56,683 nucleotides of DNA from an uncultured Lachnospiraceae bacterium (GTDB lineage: Bacteria > Bacillota > Clostridia > Lachnospirales > Lachnospiraceae). Positions within the stretch are counted from its first letter, which is position 1. Every line of letters begins with the position of its first letter. Under the pieces are notes generated by a model that did not search any database, had not been told where the DNA came from, and saw only the letters and a program-made list of their open reading frames with translations. Where the stretch lies: positions 1 through 56,683 of the forward strand of contig CAJUSO010000019.1 of NCBI GenBank assembly GCA_910588965.1, in the 5' to 3' direction. The translations under genes were made by a program, and so were the position numbers. Of the stretch, positions 8,687-18,210 are shown piece after piece.

Positions 8687-9490
8687 TTGCCAACCAGCCA
8701 AATCTATGTCATTACCCATAAGCCAATCGAGGGCATTGGCCTGCCGGAGCATTACAGGAAGCTGTTTGTAGGGGCATACAGGCTTTCTGCCCAGGAGAAG
8801 TCCTCTTTGGAAGATTATGATTTTGATGATTCTGGGATTAATATATCTGACAAAAATTCCAATTACTGTGAATTGACGGGGCTTTATTGGATTTGGAAAA
8901 ACCAGGGAGCGGAGTACGTGGGGATTAGCCATTACCGGAGGTTTTTTGAAGAGGCCGGCGCGCTGCTTCCCATGGGGAAGGCCAAGGCCATCCTGCGGGA
9001 AGCGGATATCATTGTCGCAAAGCGGCAATGGGTGGAGCGGAATGTGAAGGCTCAGTTTGAGCGGTTCCATAGCCCGGGGGATTTAGCGCTGGTACGGCGG
9101 ATCATAGAGGAAAAGTACCCGGATTACCTGGGGAGTTTTGACCTTGCCATGTCGAAATGCTTCTTGTTTTCCTTTAATATGATGGTTTGCAGGAAAAAAC
9201 TGTTTGACCGGTACTGTGCATGGCTGTTCGGCATACTGGAGGCCTGTGAGGCGCGGGTGGATTTGGCGTCTTATGATGCTTACCAGAAGCGTATTTTCGG
9301 CTTCCTGTCTGAGCGGCTCCTGATGGTATTCCTCTTGCGCCATGGGCTTAAGGTAGCGGAGGTGAAGGTCTTAGAGACAGAGGTCTCAAAGAGCACCAAG
9401 TGGGAAAGCAAGAAATGGGAATGGATTACGGTGGTGAAGGACTTCTTTCTCAACCACGGGCTCAGTACGCTGCGGTATAAGAAGCCGTAG
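8687..9490 (+). CDS. DUF4422-type capsule biosynthesis protein (probable glycosyltransferase)
   Basis: The 267-residue protein has the features of the DUF4422 family found in capsular and exopolysaccharide clusters: an opening IYVITHKP, DKNSNYCELTGLYWIWKN, YVGISHYRRFF, and a later MFxxxFNMMVCRKKLFDRYC-like block. The ISHYRR motif is the most telling. Members are thought to be glycosyltransferases, but no reaction is established for this one. The start is a TTG at 8687, set by AGGAGG at 8673-8678; no ATG lies in a suitable place. The 120-base gap upstream is AT-rich and holds a TATGAT at 8658-8663 that could be a -10 box, without a well-spaced -35. Confidence 0.8.
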   Translation: MPTSQIYVITHKPIEGIGLPEHYRKLFVGAYRLSAQEKSSLEDYDFDDSGINISDKNSNYCELTGLYWIWKNQGAEYVGISHYRRFFEEAGALLPMGKAKAILREADIIVAKRQWVERNVKAQFERFHSPGDLALVRRIIEEKYPDYLGSFDLAMSKCFLFSFNMMVCRKKLFDRYCAWLFGILEACEARVDLASYDAYQKRIFGFLSERLLMVFLLRHGLKVAEVKVLETEVSKSTKWESKKWEWITVVKDFFLNHGLSTLRYKKP

Positions 9491-9580
9491 GGGGCGCCGT
9501 CCCGTCTGCATGCCGTGCCAAAAGGGCCAGGGGGAAAGACCTGGCGGCATGCTTAAAATAGCTTGGAAGGGTTAGGGAAG

Positions 9581-11062
9581 ATGGGAAAAGAAAAATCTGT
9601 GGCATTTAATTTTATCATGAATTTTATATTGACCGCCTCCTCTTTTGTTATCCCGCTGATTACGTTTCCTTATGTATCTAGGGTCCTGCTCCCGGTGGGG
9701 ACCGGGAAGGTTGCTTCTGCTACGGCGGTTGTCTCTTATTTTTCCATGATCGCCATGCTGGGCATACCTACTTATGGCATCCGGGCATGCGCCCAGGTGC
9801 GGGAGGATAGGGATAAGCTGTCCCGGACCGTGCAGGAGATCCTGATTGTCAATGTGGCCATGATGTTCGTGGTATATATTGCCTTTGGGGCGTCGCTGTT
9901 TTTGGTGCCTGAATTTGCAGAGGACAGGGCGCTTCTGGCAGTAGTGGGCGTTACCATATTTTTAAATGTGATTGGGGTCAGCTGGCTTTATGCAGCATTA
10001 GAGCAGTATGCTTATATCACAGCGGCCTCCCTGGCGTTTAAGGCGGTTGGGATCGTGCTGATGTTCCTGTTCGTGCGCAGCCGGCAGGATTATGTGGTTT
10101 ATGGCGGGATTACAGTAATTTCCAATGTGGGATCTTATGTTTTTAATTTCCTTCGGCTAAGGAAGTATGTTATAATAAAGCCTATGGGCCATTATAACCT
10201 GAAGCGCCATATGAAGCCTATCGGCATATTCTGCGCTATGACGGTTGCCACCAGCATCTATACGAACCTGGATACCGTTATGCTGCGGTTTATCAGCGGG
10301 GATGCGCAGGTGGGGTATTACGATGCGGCTGTGAAGGTGAAGACCATTGTGGCCAGCCTTGTGACATCCATAGGGGCGGTGCTCCTGCCCAGGCTTTCTT
10401 ACTATGTGGAAAAAGGCATGCAGGGGGAATTTAAGCGGATGGCTTCCAAGGCGCTTTCCTTTGTGGCCATGGTATCATTGCCCCTGGCTGTGTATTTCAT
10501 CCTGTTTGCAAGGGAGAGCATCGGGTTCCTGTCAGGGGAGGCTTACCAGCCGGCAGTGGAGCCCATGCGCATTATCCTGCCTACCGTAGTACTGATTGGG
10601 ATGTCCAATATCCTGGGGATGCAAGTGCTGGTGCCTACCGGCCGGGAAAAGGAAGTGCTGAAATCTGTGGCGCTGGGGGGCCTGGTGGATTTGGCGCTGA
10701 ACCTGGCACTTATCCCGAAGCTGGGGGCGTCTGGCGCATCCATTGGGACGTTGGCGGCAGAATGGGTGGTCTTATCCGTACAGGCTGTGTGCCTGCGGGG
10801 GTTTTTGGCAGACATCAGGAAAAGCTGCAAGCTGTGGTATTATGCCCTGGCTGTCCTGCCAGCGCTGGCGGCCGCCTGGCTGCTGAAACTGGCTGTCTCA
10901 CAGGCAGCCGCAGGCAGCCTGCCTGCGGAGGGCGGGTATTTCCTGGTGCTGGCCGTGACGGCCGCGGCTTTTTTTGGCATTTATGGCGGAGTGTTATTAT
11001 TGGCCAGGGAACCTATTGTGATGGAATATGTGCTTCCTTATTTTAAGAAGTCTAGAAAATAA
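9581..11062 (+). CDS. Wzx-like oligosaccharide flippase (MOP superfamily)
   Basis: This 493-residue, very hydrophobic protein has about 12-14 membrane segments. Its N-terminus (KSVAFNFIMNF, then FPYVSRVLLPVGTGKVA) is characteristic of polysaccharide flippases of the RfbX/Wzx group. It would move undecaprenyl-linked repeat units or branches to the outer face of the membrane. I chose the ATG at 9581; a TTG at 9563 in frame is possible but is preceded by a weaker site. The presence of both this flippase and an ABC exporter (20805-22935) suggests either two polymers or a flippase serving a side-chain precursor. No Wzy polymerase is recognised with confidence. Confidence 0.9.
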   Translation: MGKEKSVAFNFIMNFILTASSFVIPLITFPYVSRVLLPVGTGKVASATAVVSYFSMIAMLGIPTYGIRACAQVREDRDKLSRTVQEILIVNVAMMFVVYIAFGASLFLVPEFAEDRALLAVVGVTIFLNVIGVSWLYAALEQYAYITAASLAFKAVGIVLMFLFVRSRQDYVVYGGITVISNVGSYVFNFLRLRKYVIIKPMGHYNLKRHMKPIGIFCAMTVATSIYTNLDTVMLRFISGDAQVGYYDAAVKVKTIVASLVTSIGAVLLPRLSYYVEKGMQGEFKRMASKALSFVAMVSLPLAVYFILFARESIGFLSGEAYQPAVEPMRIILPTVVLIGMSNILGMQVLVPTGREKEVLKSVALGGLVDLALNLALIPKLGASGASIGTLAAEWVVLSVQAVCLRGFLADIRKSCKLWYYALAVLPALAAAWLLKLAVSQAAAGSLPAEGGYFLVLAVTAAAFFGIYGGVLLLAREPIVMEYVLPYFKKSRK

Positions 11063-11074
11063 AGAGGATATTAC

Positions 11075-14020
11075 ATGAAAAAGATAAGTAGACGCATGAT
11101 AGCATTGTGCATGGCTTTTGTCCTTGCAGCCGGCGTGGGTGCGGATAGCCTGCACGTACAAGGCAGTGCGCCAGAGGTGCAGCAATTCAAGCAGGGAACA
11201 GAGGAAGAAGCAAGTTTGCCTGGGGATACCGGGGAAGGGATGGATGTACCAGGGATAAGGCAAGAGGATAGCAGCGGCGGGGATTTGGGAGATGGCACAG
11301 GCAATGGCCAGGAGTCCCAAGAGCCTGCTGGGGAAGGGGAGATAGGAGAAGGGGAGCAAGAGTCTGCGGTCTATACCATTACTTATGAATTGGCAGGCGG
11401 CTATCTCTCAGATGGCTCCAAGGTGGCTTACCAAGAGGTAAATGCAGGGGAGGCGCCAGGTGTGGGGGCAGTAGCGGATCCCATCCGGACGGGGTATCTG
11501 TTTGGGGGCTGGCTGGATGAGGCCGGGGAAGGCTTTGATTTCTCCCAGCCGGTTAGGAGGGACCGGACAGTGACGGCAAGCTGGGCGCCCATCTGCTACC
11601 GGGTACGGTTTGACGCCAATGGGGGAGAGGGTGAAATGCCGGAGCAGGCCTTTGCATACGATGAGAAAAAGCCCCTGTCCCGGAATGGGTTCACAAAGCC
11701 AGACCATGTCTTTGCCGGATGGAAGCTGAACGGCCTCCTGCTGTGCCAGGATGGGGAAGAGGTGAAGAACCTGGCCAGCCAGGAAGGCGCAGTCGTGACC
11801 CTTACCGCTTCTTGGCAGCGGGGCAAGTATGAGATCCGTTACAATGCCAACGGCGGGACAGGGAAGATGGACAGCCAGACAGGTAGGTGCGGCAAGGACA
11901 AAACCTTGCGGAAAAATACCTTCAAGCGCACAGGATATACCTTTGTAGGATGGAATACCAGGCAGGATGGGAAGGGGGTTACTTACGAAGGCGGGCAGAA
12001 GGTGGCTCCCTTAAGCAGCCAGGAAGGCGCGGTGGTCAATCTGTATGCCATGTGGAAAGGCGTTACTTACCTTGTGTTTTATACGGAAGATATCGTTGGG
12101 GTTAATATCAAGCAGTATGAGGAAATCCATGTCTATGGGACCTCCTTTAAGCTGAAGAAGAATCCATTTAAGAAAAAAGGATACACCTTTGCAGGATGGA
12201 GTTATTGGGATTATGGCGCAGGGAAAACCAAGACGCTGAAAGACCAGTCAACCGTGAAGAACCTGGCATATAAGGAAGGCGGGTATGTGCTACTCTTTGC
12301 TAAGTGGAAGCCTATAAAGTACAATATTACATATAAGGCCAACGGGGGGAAGCTGGCAAAATCCGCGAAAAAGACTTATTCTATTACCACGAAGACCTTC
12401 CAGCTCCCATCCCCTACCCGTAAGGGTTACGATTTTGACGGCTGGTATAAGGACAAGAAATTTAAAAAGAGGGTCGGACAGGTGAAAAGCGGCAGCACGG
12501 GCAGCCTGACCCTTTATGCCAAATGGGTGAAGTGCAAGGGGAAGGCCAAGAGCAATTCTGCCAAAATAACCTCCTGCAAGGTTGTCAGCTCCAAAAAAGT
12601 AAAGGTGCAGGCCACGGTGAAATCAAGGGTGGCCAGTTCCGATGACCGCTACTATTTGGTGTATGTAAACCCGATCAATAAAAAGCCCTGTAAGTCGGCA
12701 GCCAAGGCATATAAGAAGAAAAAACTGACCTTCTCCCTGTCAATCCCTGAAAACCAGGGGTATGTGGTGTCCATGTTTGGGATTGCCGTGAGGAAAAGCG
12801 GGAAATACAAGCTAATCAGCGCGGCTTCTTATGTGAAGAACCCAGAGAAGGCAGCCAAGAACAAGAAAAAGTACAATCCGGGCAAGACCAAGAAGGGCAT
12901 ACAGTTTGATGCCGGCATGGATGAAATAACCGCCTGCGGGGCGAAGCAGATTTTCCTGAATATCACGGCGGGGTTTGTATGCAGTGAAGCCCCTGTCAAT
13001 CCTTATACCTATAATGGGACGACGTATTATTTTAACCCTATGGACCGTTATAAGGAAATCGTAAGGGCCTGCAACAAGAAGAATATCAGCGTGACTTTTC
13101 AGGTGATGCTGGACTGGCAGCCAGGGCATGAGGATTTAATCCATACCCAGGCCAGGGTCCCGGGAGCCGCCCCTTATTACACATGGAATATGCGTAATAA
13201 TAAGCCAAGGGAGAAGATGGAGGCTATTTTCTCTTATTTGGGCAGGGAATTTGGGCAGAAGGACTGTTATGCCTCCAACTGGATTTTGGGGAATGAGGTA
13301 AACAACCCCAAAGGATGGAATTATAAAGGGAAGATGACGGATTGGGAATATTTCCGGACTTATGCCCATGTGTTCCGGACCCTATATACGGCTGTCCGGA
13401 GCCAATATTCCAATGCAAAGATTTTTATCTGTGCGGATAATTTCTGGAATACGGCAGTCAGCGGGGGATACAGCGCCAAAAAGCTGATGTCCTCCTTCAC
13501 GGAGCATCTGAAGAAGGTGCAGAAGGGCCTGAAATGGAACTTGGCATACCATGCCTATTCCGCCCCCCTGACTTATACAAATTTCTGGCATGGGTATGGA
13601 ATCACAAATAATGCGCATACTCCTTTTGTAACCATGAAGAACCTGGATGTGCTGACCAATTATGTGAAGAAAAAATACGGGTCTTCCGTGCGGATTATCC
13701 TGTCTGAGCAGGGGTATTCCTCTACCTGGGGCCAGGCGAACCAGGCGGCAGCCCTTGCATACAGTTATTATATTGCAGCATGCAACCCTATGGTGGACGC
13801 TTTTATCATCCGGAGCTACCGGGATGCGCCGGAGGAGGTAAAGCAGAACCTGGCTATGGGGATTGTAGGGAAGGAGGCCTATCAGGTCTTTAAATATATG
13901 GATACTAGCCAATCCTTCCGTTACACGAATAAATACCTGCATATGATTGGCGCAAAGTCTTGGAAGAAGGCCGTGCCCCATTACAAGAAAAGCAGGTTAA
14001 AAAAGATGTACCGAAAATAG
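11075..14020 (+). CDS. Secreted InlB-repeat protein with a DUF5722-like, GH-A-type catalytic domain
   Basis: The 981-residue protein begins with a signal peptide (about residues 1-27), then an acidic glycine-rich linker. About five InlB B-type repeats follow (about 95-485), with markers such as DANGG, GYTFVGW and LYAKW. A lysine-rich segment comes next, then a C-terminal domain (about 605-965) matching the DUF5722 pattern. In that domain GNEV places a glutamate at 741 and LSEQG places one at 878. The spacing and contexts resemble the acid/base and nucleophile of clan GH-A glycoside hydrolases, so a polysaccharide-cleaving role is plausible but inferred. There is no LPXTG motif, membrane tail or LysM domain. 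It sits 12 bases after the flippase gene and 12 before a GT gene, so it is in the operon. Confidence 0.8.
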   Translation: MKKISRRMIALCMAFVLAAGVGADSLHVQGSAPEVQQFKQGTEEEASLPGDTGEGMDVPGIRQEDSSGGDLGDGTGNGQESQEPAGEGEIGEGEQESAVYTITYELAGGYLSDGSKVAYQEVNAGEAPGVGAVADPIRTGYLFGGWLDEAGEGFDFSQPVRRDRTVTASWAPICYRVRFDANGGEGEMPEQAFAYDEKKPLSRNGFTKPDHVFAGWKLNGLLLCQDGEEVKNLASQEGAVVTLTASWQRGKYEIRYNANGGTGKMDSQTGRCGKDKTLRKNTFKRTGYTFVGWNTRQDGKGVTYEGGQKVAPLSSQEGAVVNLYAMWKGVTYLVFYTEDIVGVNIKQYEEIHVYGTSFKLKKNPFKKKGYTFAGWSYWDYGAGKTKTLKDQSTVKNLAYKEGGYVLLFAKWKPIKYNITYKANGGKLAKSAKKTYSITTKTFQLPSPTRKGYDFDGWYKDKKFKKRVGQVKSGSTGSLTLYAKWVKCKGKAKSNSAKITSCKVVSSKKVKVQATVKSRVASSDDRYYLVYVNPINKKPCKSAAKAYKKKKLTFSLSIPENQGYVVSMFGIAVRKSGKYKLISAASYVKNPEKAAKNKKKYNPGKTKKGIQFDAGMDEITACGAKQIFLNITAGFVCSEAPVNPYTYNGTTYYFNPMDRYKEIVRACNKKNISVTFQVMLDWQPGHEDLIHTQARVPGAAPYYTWNMRNNKPREKMEAIFSYLGREFGQKDCYASNWILGNEVNNPKGWNYKGKMTDWEYFRTYAHVFRTLYTAVRSQYSNAKIFICADNFWNTAVSGGYSAKKLMSSFTEHLKKVQKGLKWNLAYHAYSAPLTYTNFWHGYGITNNAHTPFVTMKNLDVLTNYVKKKYGSSVRIILSEQGYSSTWGQANQAAALAYSYYIAACNPMVDAFIIRSYRDAPEEVKQNLAMGIVGKEAYQVFKYMDTSQSFRYTNKYLHMIGAKSWKKAVPHYKKSRLKKMYRK

Positions 14021-14032
14021 GAGTGTTGAGTT

Positions 14033-16483
14033 ATGAACAGGGAAAGGAACCGGTTTGAGTTAGTAGAGTCACACATGCATTTGACAGAAAAGAACAAATT
14101 TGTATTCCGTGGGATTTACAGCCAGAACAAAAGGGAGCGCAGCCTTGTGACGCTGTGGGTAGACGACCTTCCCATACCTTTGGAAGAAGAAGTAAGGCAG
14201 GGAGTGGACGTGCGCAGGCGGTATGGGAACTTCCCTTATCCCATTGACACGGAGCATCTGTTTTCCTGTGTGTTCCCAGATGACATAGAACGCTGCAGGA
14301 AATTGGAAATCATTGAATTTTCTTATTATGGGAAGCTAAAGCTCTATCAGGTTTCCGTGAAGAAGCTGCTGAAGTCCCAGCGGACCTTGCGCTATGCCAT
14401 CGAGAGCGTTCGGGAGGCTGACGGGAGCGTTGAGGTGGCAGGGTGGTATATTGACTACAAAAATGTGAAAATCGGCGTGTTAGGCCAGGAAGGCCGCATG
14501 ATATACCCAGAAGTGAAATATGGGTACCGCCGGGACGTCTTAGAGGCGTTCCCAGAAGCGTCCCCGGAAAAGGTCAAGGGGTTCCGGTTTTCCTATCCAT
14601 CCACAGGCAGCCCCTATGCCAGGATTTGTTTCCAATATGGCAATAAGGTGGTAAAGGAGGCCATTGCGCTGCATCCCCCAAAAGCCAAAGTGTATGGCCA
14701 GGCGGCTGCCAGGAATGTGAAGAAAGCTTATGCCTATTACAAGCGCCATGGGTTTTGGTGCATGGTCGACCGGGCAAAGGAAAAGCTGTTTGACCAGGAA
14801 GAGGAGGCTTATGCGCGGTGGCTGAGGAAAAATATGCCGGATGAGATGGGGCTGGATAAACAGAGGAAGCGCAGGTTTGCCAAAGAGCCTAAAATCAGCA
14901 TTGTAGTGCCCTTGTACAAGACGCCCAGGAACTACTTGCTGGAACTTGTGAAGTCAGTGGAGGGACAGACTTATTATAACTGGGAATTATGCCTGTCAGA
15001 CGGCAGCGGCAAGGATTCCCCCCTGACCCACCTGCTCAAAAGGCTGGAACGGTCAGACAGCAGGATTAAGGTGGCCTACAATAAGAAGCAGCTTCGGATT
15101 TCAGAAAATACCAACTGCGCCATACGCCTGAGCACAGGGGATTATATCGGCTTTGCGGACCATGATGACCTGCTGGCGCCCAATGCCCTGTATGAATGCG
15201 TGCGTATGCTGGAAAAGCATCCGGAGGCCAAGGCAATTTACAGCGATGAGGATAAGGTGGATATGAAGGGCAAACGGTATTTCCAGCCCCATTTCAAGCC
15301 GGATTATAATAAGGACTTGCTGCATTCCACCAATTATTTCTGCCATTTCTTCCTGGTGGAGCGGGGGGTATTGAAGAAGGCAGGCGGGCTGGATCCTGCC
15401 TTTGACGGGGCGCAGGATTATGACTTTGTCCTGCGCTGTGCGGAAGTGACGGACCGTATCTTCCATATCCCCAAGATCCTGTACCATTGGCGCGCCCATA
15501 TGGATTCTACGGCAGAAAACCCAGCCAGCAAAATGTATGCTTTTGAGGCTGGCGCCCGGGCAATCCAGGCCCATTATAACAGGATAGGCTGGGACAATAC
15601 AAAAGTCACCCAGACAGAGTGCCTGGGCGTGTACCGTACCCATTACAAGCTGAGGGAAACCCCTTTGGTATCCATTATCATCCCCAACAAGGACCATGTG
15701 GAGGATCTGTCGAAATGCCTGGATTCCCTTTCCCGGTGCAGTTACCAGAATTATGAAATTCTGGTTGTGGAAAATAACAGCCAAAATCAGGATACCTTTG
15801 CGTATTATGAGGAAATCCAGGAAAAGGACAGCCGCATACAGGTGCTGTACTGGAAAGAGGCCTTTAATTATTCGTCTATTAATAATTTCGGCGTCACCCA
15901 TGCCAAGGGGCAGTACCTTCTGTTCCTGAACAATGACACAGAGGTAATCAATGAGGACTGCCTAGAGGAACTGCTGGGCTTCTGCATGCGCCCGGATGTG
16001 GGCGTGGTCGGGGCAAGGCTTTATTTCGGGGACGGCACCATACAGCATGCAGGCGTGGTGGTGGGATTGGGCGGCATTGCAGGCCATATCTTCTCCGGCA
16101 CCCCAAGGGATCAGGTAGGGTATTTTGCCAGGGTGGTTACCCAGCAGGATTACAGCGCCGTTACGGCCGCCTGCATGATGGTGGAACGGGAATCTTTTGA
16201 CCGGGTAGGGGGCTTCGACGGGCAGCTCCAGGTGGCTTTTAATGACATCGACCTATGCCTCCGGATCCGCGGCCTTGGGAAGCTGGTGGTATATAACCCC
16301 TATGCGGAGCTGTTCCACTATGAGTCCAAGTCCAGGGGAAGCGACGACACCCCGGAGAAAAGCGAGCGGTTTAACCGGGAGACGGCTTATTTTGAACAAA
16401 GGTGGAAGCAGATCCTTACAGATGGGGATCCCTATTACAACCGTAATTTCGCCATTGACCGCTTTGACTGCAGTTTAAAATAG
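14033..16483 (+). CDS. Tandem-domain GT2 glycosyltransferase with an N-terminal beta-sandwich module
   Basis: This 816-residue protein has three parts. Residues 1-~280 are not GT; they include GW at 137-138, DV at 168-169 and AFP at 172-174, a pattern shared with the membrane protein from 2498. The first GT-A domain (about 288-535) has ISIVVPLYK, SENTNC, DHDD at 376-379 and YSDEDK. The second (about 545-816) has VSIIIPNKD, VVENNS, NND at 633-635 and FNDIDLCLRIR. Both GT domains keep their metal motifs, so it may add two sugars in turn, as bifunctional rhamnan-type synthases do. An AGGAG site overlaps the stop of the previous gene and sets the ATG. It is followed by a strong terminator. Confidence 0.88.
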   Translation: MNRERNRFELVESHMHLTEKNKFVFRGIYSQNKRERSLVTLWVDDLPIPLEEEVRQGVDVRRRYGNFPYPIDTEHLFSCVFPDDIERCRKLEIIEFSYYGKLKLYQVSVKKLLKSQRTLRYAIESVREADGSVEVAGWYIDYKNVKIGVLGQEGRMIYPEVKYGYRRDVLEAFPEASPEKVKGFRFSYPSTGSPYARICFQYGNKVVKEAIALHPPKAKVYGQAAARNVKKAYAYYKRHGFWCMVDRAKEKLFDQEEEAYARWLRKNMPDEMGLDKQRKRRFAKEPKISIVVPLYKTPRNYLLELVKSVEGQTYYNWELCLSDGSGKDSPLTHLLKRLERSDSRIKVAYNKKQLRISENTNCAIRLSTGDYIGFADHDDLLAPNALYECVRMLEKHPEAKAIYSDEDKVDMKGKRYFQPHFKPDYNKDLLHSTNYFCHFFLVERGVLKKAGGLDPAFDGAQDYDFVLRCAEVTDRIFHIPKILYHWRAHMDSTAENPASKMYAFEAGARAIQAHYNRIGWDNTKVTQTECLGVYRTHYKLRETPLVSIIIPNKDHVEDLSKCLDSLSRCSYQNYEILVVENNSQNQDTFAYYEEIQEKDSRIQVLYWKEAFNYSSINNFGVTHAKGQYLLFLNNDTEVINEDCLEELLGFCMRPDVGVVGARLYFGDGTIQHAGVVVGLGGIAGHIFSGTPRDQVGYFARVVTQQDYSAVTAACMMVERESFDRVGGFDGQLQVAFNDIDLCLRIRGLGKLVVYNPYAELFHYESKSRGSDDTPEKSERFNRETAYFEQRWKQILTDGDPYYNRNFAIDRFDCSLK

Positions 16484-16489
16484 GCGCAG

Positions 16490-16523
16490 GGGCTGTTGCA
16501 AGATTTGCAGCAGCCCTGTTTTT
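16490..16523 (+). terminator. Rho-independent terminator after the tandem GT2 gene
   Basis: The arm at 16490-16501 pairs with 16505-16516 over 12 base pairs (one G-U pair) around a three-base GAT loop, followed by TGTTTTT at 16517-16523. It ends the unit that carries the flippase, the DUF5722-like protein and the tandem GT2. Confidence 0.88.
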
Positions 16524-16572
16524 GCCTATACCCTGCCTGCAGGTGCTTCCTGCTGGGAACGCTATTTCAGGG

Positions 16573-16601
16573 TTGAATATCCTCATAAAAAATGATAAAA
16601 T
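16573..16601 (+). promoter_or_regulatory. Predicted promoter for rfbA-rfbC
   Basis: TTGAAT (16573-16578) and TAAAAT (16596-16601) are 17 bases apart. They lie just after the terminator and 43 bases before the rfbA start, as expected for a new transcription unit. Confidence 0.65.
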
Positions 16602-16644
16602 TAGGAAAAATATAACGAAAAACGGTTGGATTGGAGGGACATCC

Positions 16645-17523
16645 ATGAAAGGGATTATTTTGGCCGGAGGTTCCGGCACAAGGCTTTATCCGCTGACAAA
16701 GGCAATTTCCAAGCAGATTATGCCTATCTATGACAAGCCGATGATTTATTATCCGCTTTCTACGCTGATGCTGGCTGGGATCCGCGAGGTGCTTATTATC
16801 TCTACGCCCAGGGATTTGCCGGTATTTGAGGAACTGCTGGGGGATGGGAGCCAGCTGGGGATGCGGTTTGTATATAAGGTACAGGAGGAGCCAAGGGGGC
16901 TTGCCGACGCCTTCCTGATTGGCAGCAGTTTTATAGGGAAGGATGCGGTTGCCCTGGTGTTAGGGGATAATATTTTCTATGGGCAGAGTTTCTCCAGGGT
17001 ATTGGAACGGGTGGCTGAGAGGACCAGGCGCGGGCAGGGCGCCACGGTTTTTGGGTATTATGTCCGTGACCCCAGGGAATATGGGGTAGTGGAATTTGAT
17101 GCAGGTGGCACAGCCATTTCCATTGAAGAAAAGCCGGAGCATCCCAAATCCAATTATGCCGTGCCGGGGCTGTATTTCTATGACAACAATGTGGTGGAAA
17201 TTGCAAAGAATGTCAAGCCCTCTGCCCGTGGGGAGATAGAGATTACCAGCGTCAACAATGAATACCTAAAGCGCGGGACCCTTAAGGTAGAGACCTTGGG
17301 GCGCGGCTTTGCATGGCTGGACACAGGGAACCACGACATGCTGCTGGCCGCTGCGGATTTTGTATCTGCCTTCCAGAAGCGCCAGGGCCTTTATATTTCC
17401 TGTATCGAGGAAATTGCTTATAAACGGGGATTTATCAATGAGGCGCAGCTAAGGAGCCTGGCAGAGCCTTTGATGAAGACGGAGTATGGGAAATACCTGA
17501 TAGAAGTGGCGGACGGCCTGTAA
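16645..17523 (+). CDS. rfbA: Glucose-1-phosphate thymidylyltransferase
   Basis: The 292-residue protein carries the signature of RfbA/RmlA: KGIILAGGSGTRLYPLT at the N-terminus (nucleotide-binding loop), SKQIMPIYDKPMIYYPL next, then LVLGDNIFYGQ and the late AWLDTGNHDMLL. Its length is usual for the family. It joins glucose-1-phosphate and dTTP to give dTDP-glucose and pyrophosphate, the first and feedback-controlled step of dTDP-rhamnose synthesis in the cytosol. I chose the ATG at 16645 because TTGGAGGG at 16631-16638 is well placed; the frame is open further upstream but without sensible sequence. It is followed by rfbC in the same unit. Confidence 0.97.
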   Translation: MKGIILAGGSGTRLYPLTKAISKQIMPIYDKPMIYYPLSTLMLAGIREVLIISTPRDLPVFEELLGDGSQLGMRFVYKVQEEPRGLADAFLIGSSFIGKDAVALVLGDNIFYGQSFSRVLERVAERTRRGQGATVFGYYVRDPREYGVVEFDAGGTAISIEEKPEHPKSNYAVPGLYFYDNNVVEIAKNVKPSARGEIEITSVNNEYLKRGTLKVETLGRGFAWLDTGNHDMLLAAADFVSAFQKRQGLYISCIEEIAYKRGFINEAQLRSLAEPLMKTEYGKYLIEVADGL

Positions 17524-17619
17524 GGGTTCGGCGGCCTTTTCGCATGCAGCGTGGGTAAGTATGGATATAGGGTAAGGGGGCTGCGGCATGCGGCGGCATC
17601 CCAAAGAATGGAGGATATC

Positions 17620-18198
17620 ATGGGAAAAATAAAAGTGGAAGATAACTGCAATGGGATTGCAGGCTTAAAAGTAATAGAGCCCGCGGTGTTTGGGGATGCA
17701 CGGGGATATTTTATGGAGACGTATAATTACAATGATTTTGCAGAGGCAGGCATTGGCTGCACCTTTGTGCAGGATAACCAGTCGGCGTCCAAAAAAGGCG
17801 TGCTGCGGGGCCTGCATTTCCAGATACACTATCCCCAGGATAAGCTGGTGAGGGTAGTGAACGGTGAAGTATTTGATGTTGCCGTGGATTTAAGGGAAGG
17901 TTCGGATACCTTTGGGAAATGGTTCGGCGTCGTGCTGTCGGCAGAGAATAAGAAGCAGTTTTTTATCCCCCGCGGCTTTGCCCATGGGTTTGTCGTGCTG
18001 TCAGAGTATGCAGAGTTCTGTTATAAAGTCACTGATTTTTACCACCCCAATGATGAGGGGGGGCTCTTGTGGAAAGACAGCGGCATCGGGATCCAATGGC
18101 CTATGCCGGAAGGGATGTCAGAAGAGGATCTGATTTTATCTGATAAGGATAAACAATGGGGCGGCATCCAGGAGTATGCCAAGGGCCTTCATCAATAA
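17620..18198 (+). CDS. rfbC: dTDP-4-dehydrorhamnose 3,5-epimerase
   Basis: The 192-residue protein has the RmlC cupin signatures: DARGYFMETYN, FVQDNQSASKKGVLRGLHFQ, then VDLREGSDTFG and FIPRGFAHGF. The His of LRGLHFQ fits the catalytic base of the family. It epimerises the 4-keto-6-deoxy sugar made by RfbB, the third step to dTDP-rhamnose. The start is the ATG at 17620 after GGAGGA; earlier in-frame starts add unrelated sequence. Its stop overlaps the ribosome site of the secreted transglutaminase-like gene, so the two are translationally close. rfbD, needed for the last step, is not in the window. Confidence 0.96.
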   Translation: MGKIKVEDNCNGIAGLKVIEPAVFGDARGYFMETYNYNDFAEAGIGCTFVQDNQSASKKGVLRGLHFQIHYPQDKLVRVVNGEVFDVAVDLREGSDTFGKWFGVVLSAENKKQFFIPRGFAHGFVVLSEYAEFCYKVTDFYHPNDEGGLLWKDSGIGIQWPMPEGMSEEDLILSDKDKQWGGIQEYAKGLHQ

Positions 18199-18210
18199 AG
18201 GAGGAAAGGT

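Noticed and set aside
9508..9552. Hairpin GCATGCCG/CGGCATGC with an inner CCAGG/CCTGG stem before the flippase gene
   Set aside because: No T-run follows, so I did not call a terminator; the stem may be chance in a GC-rich gap.
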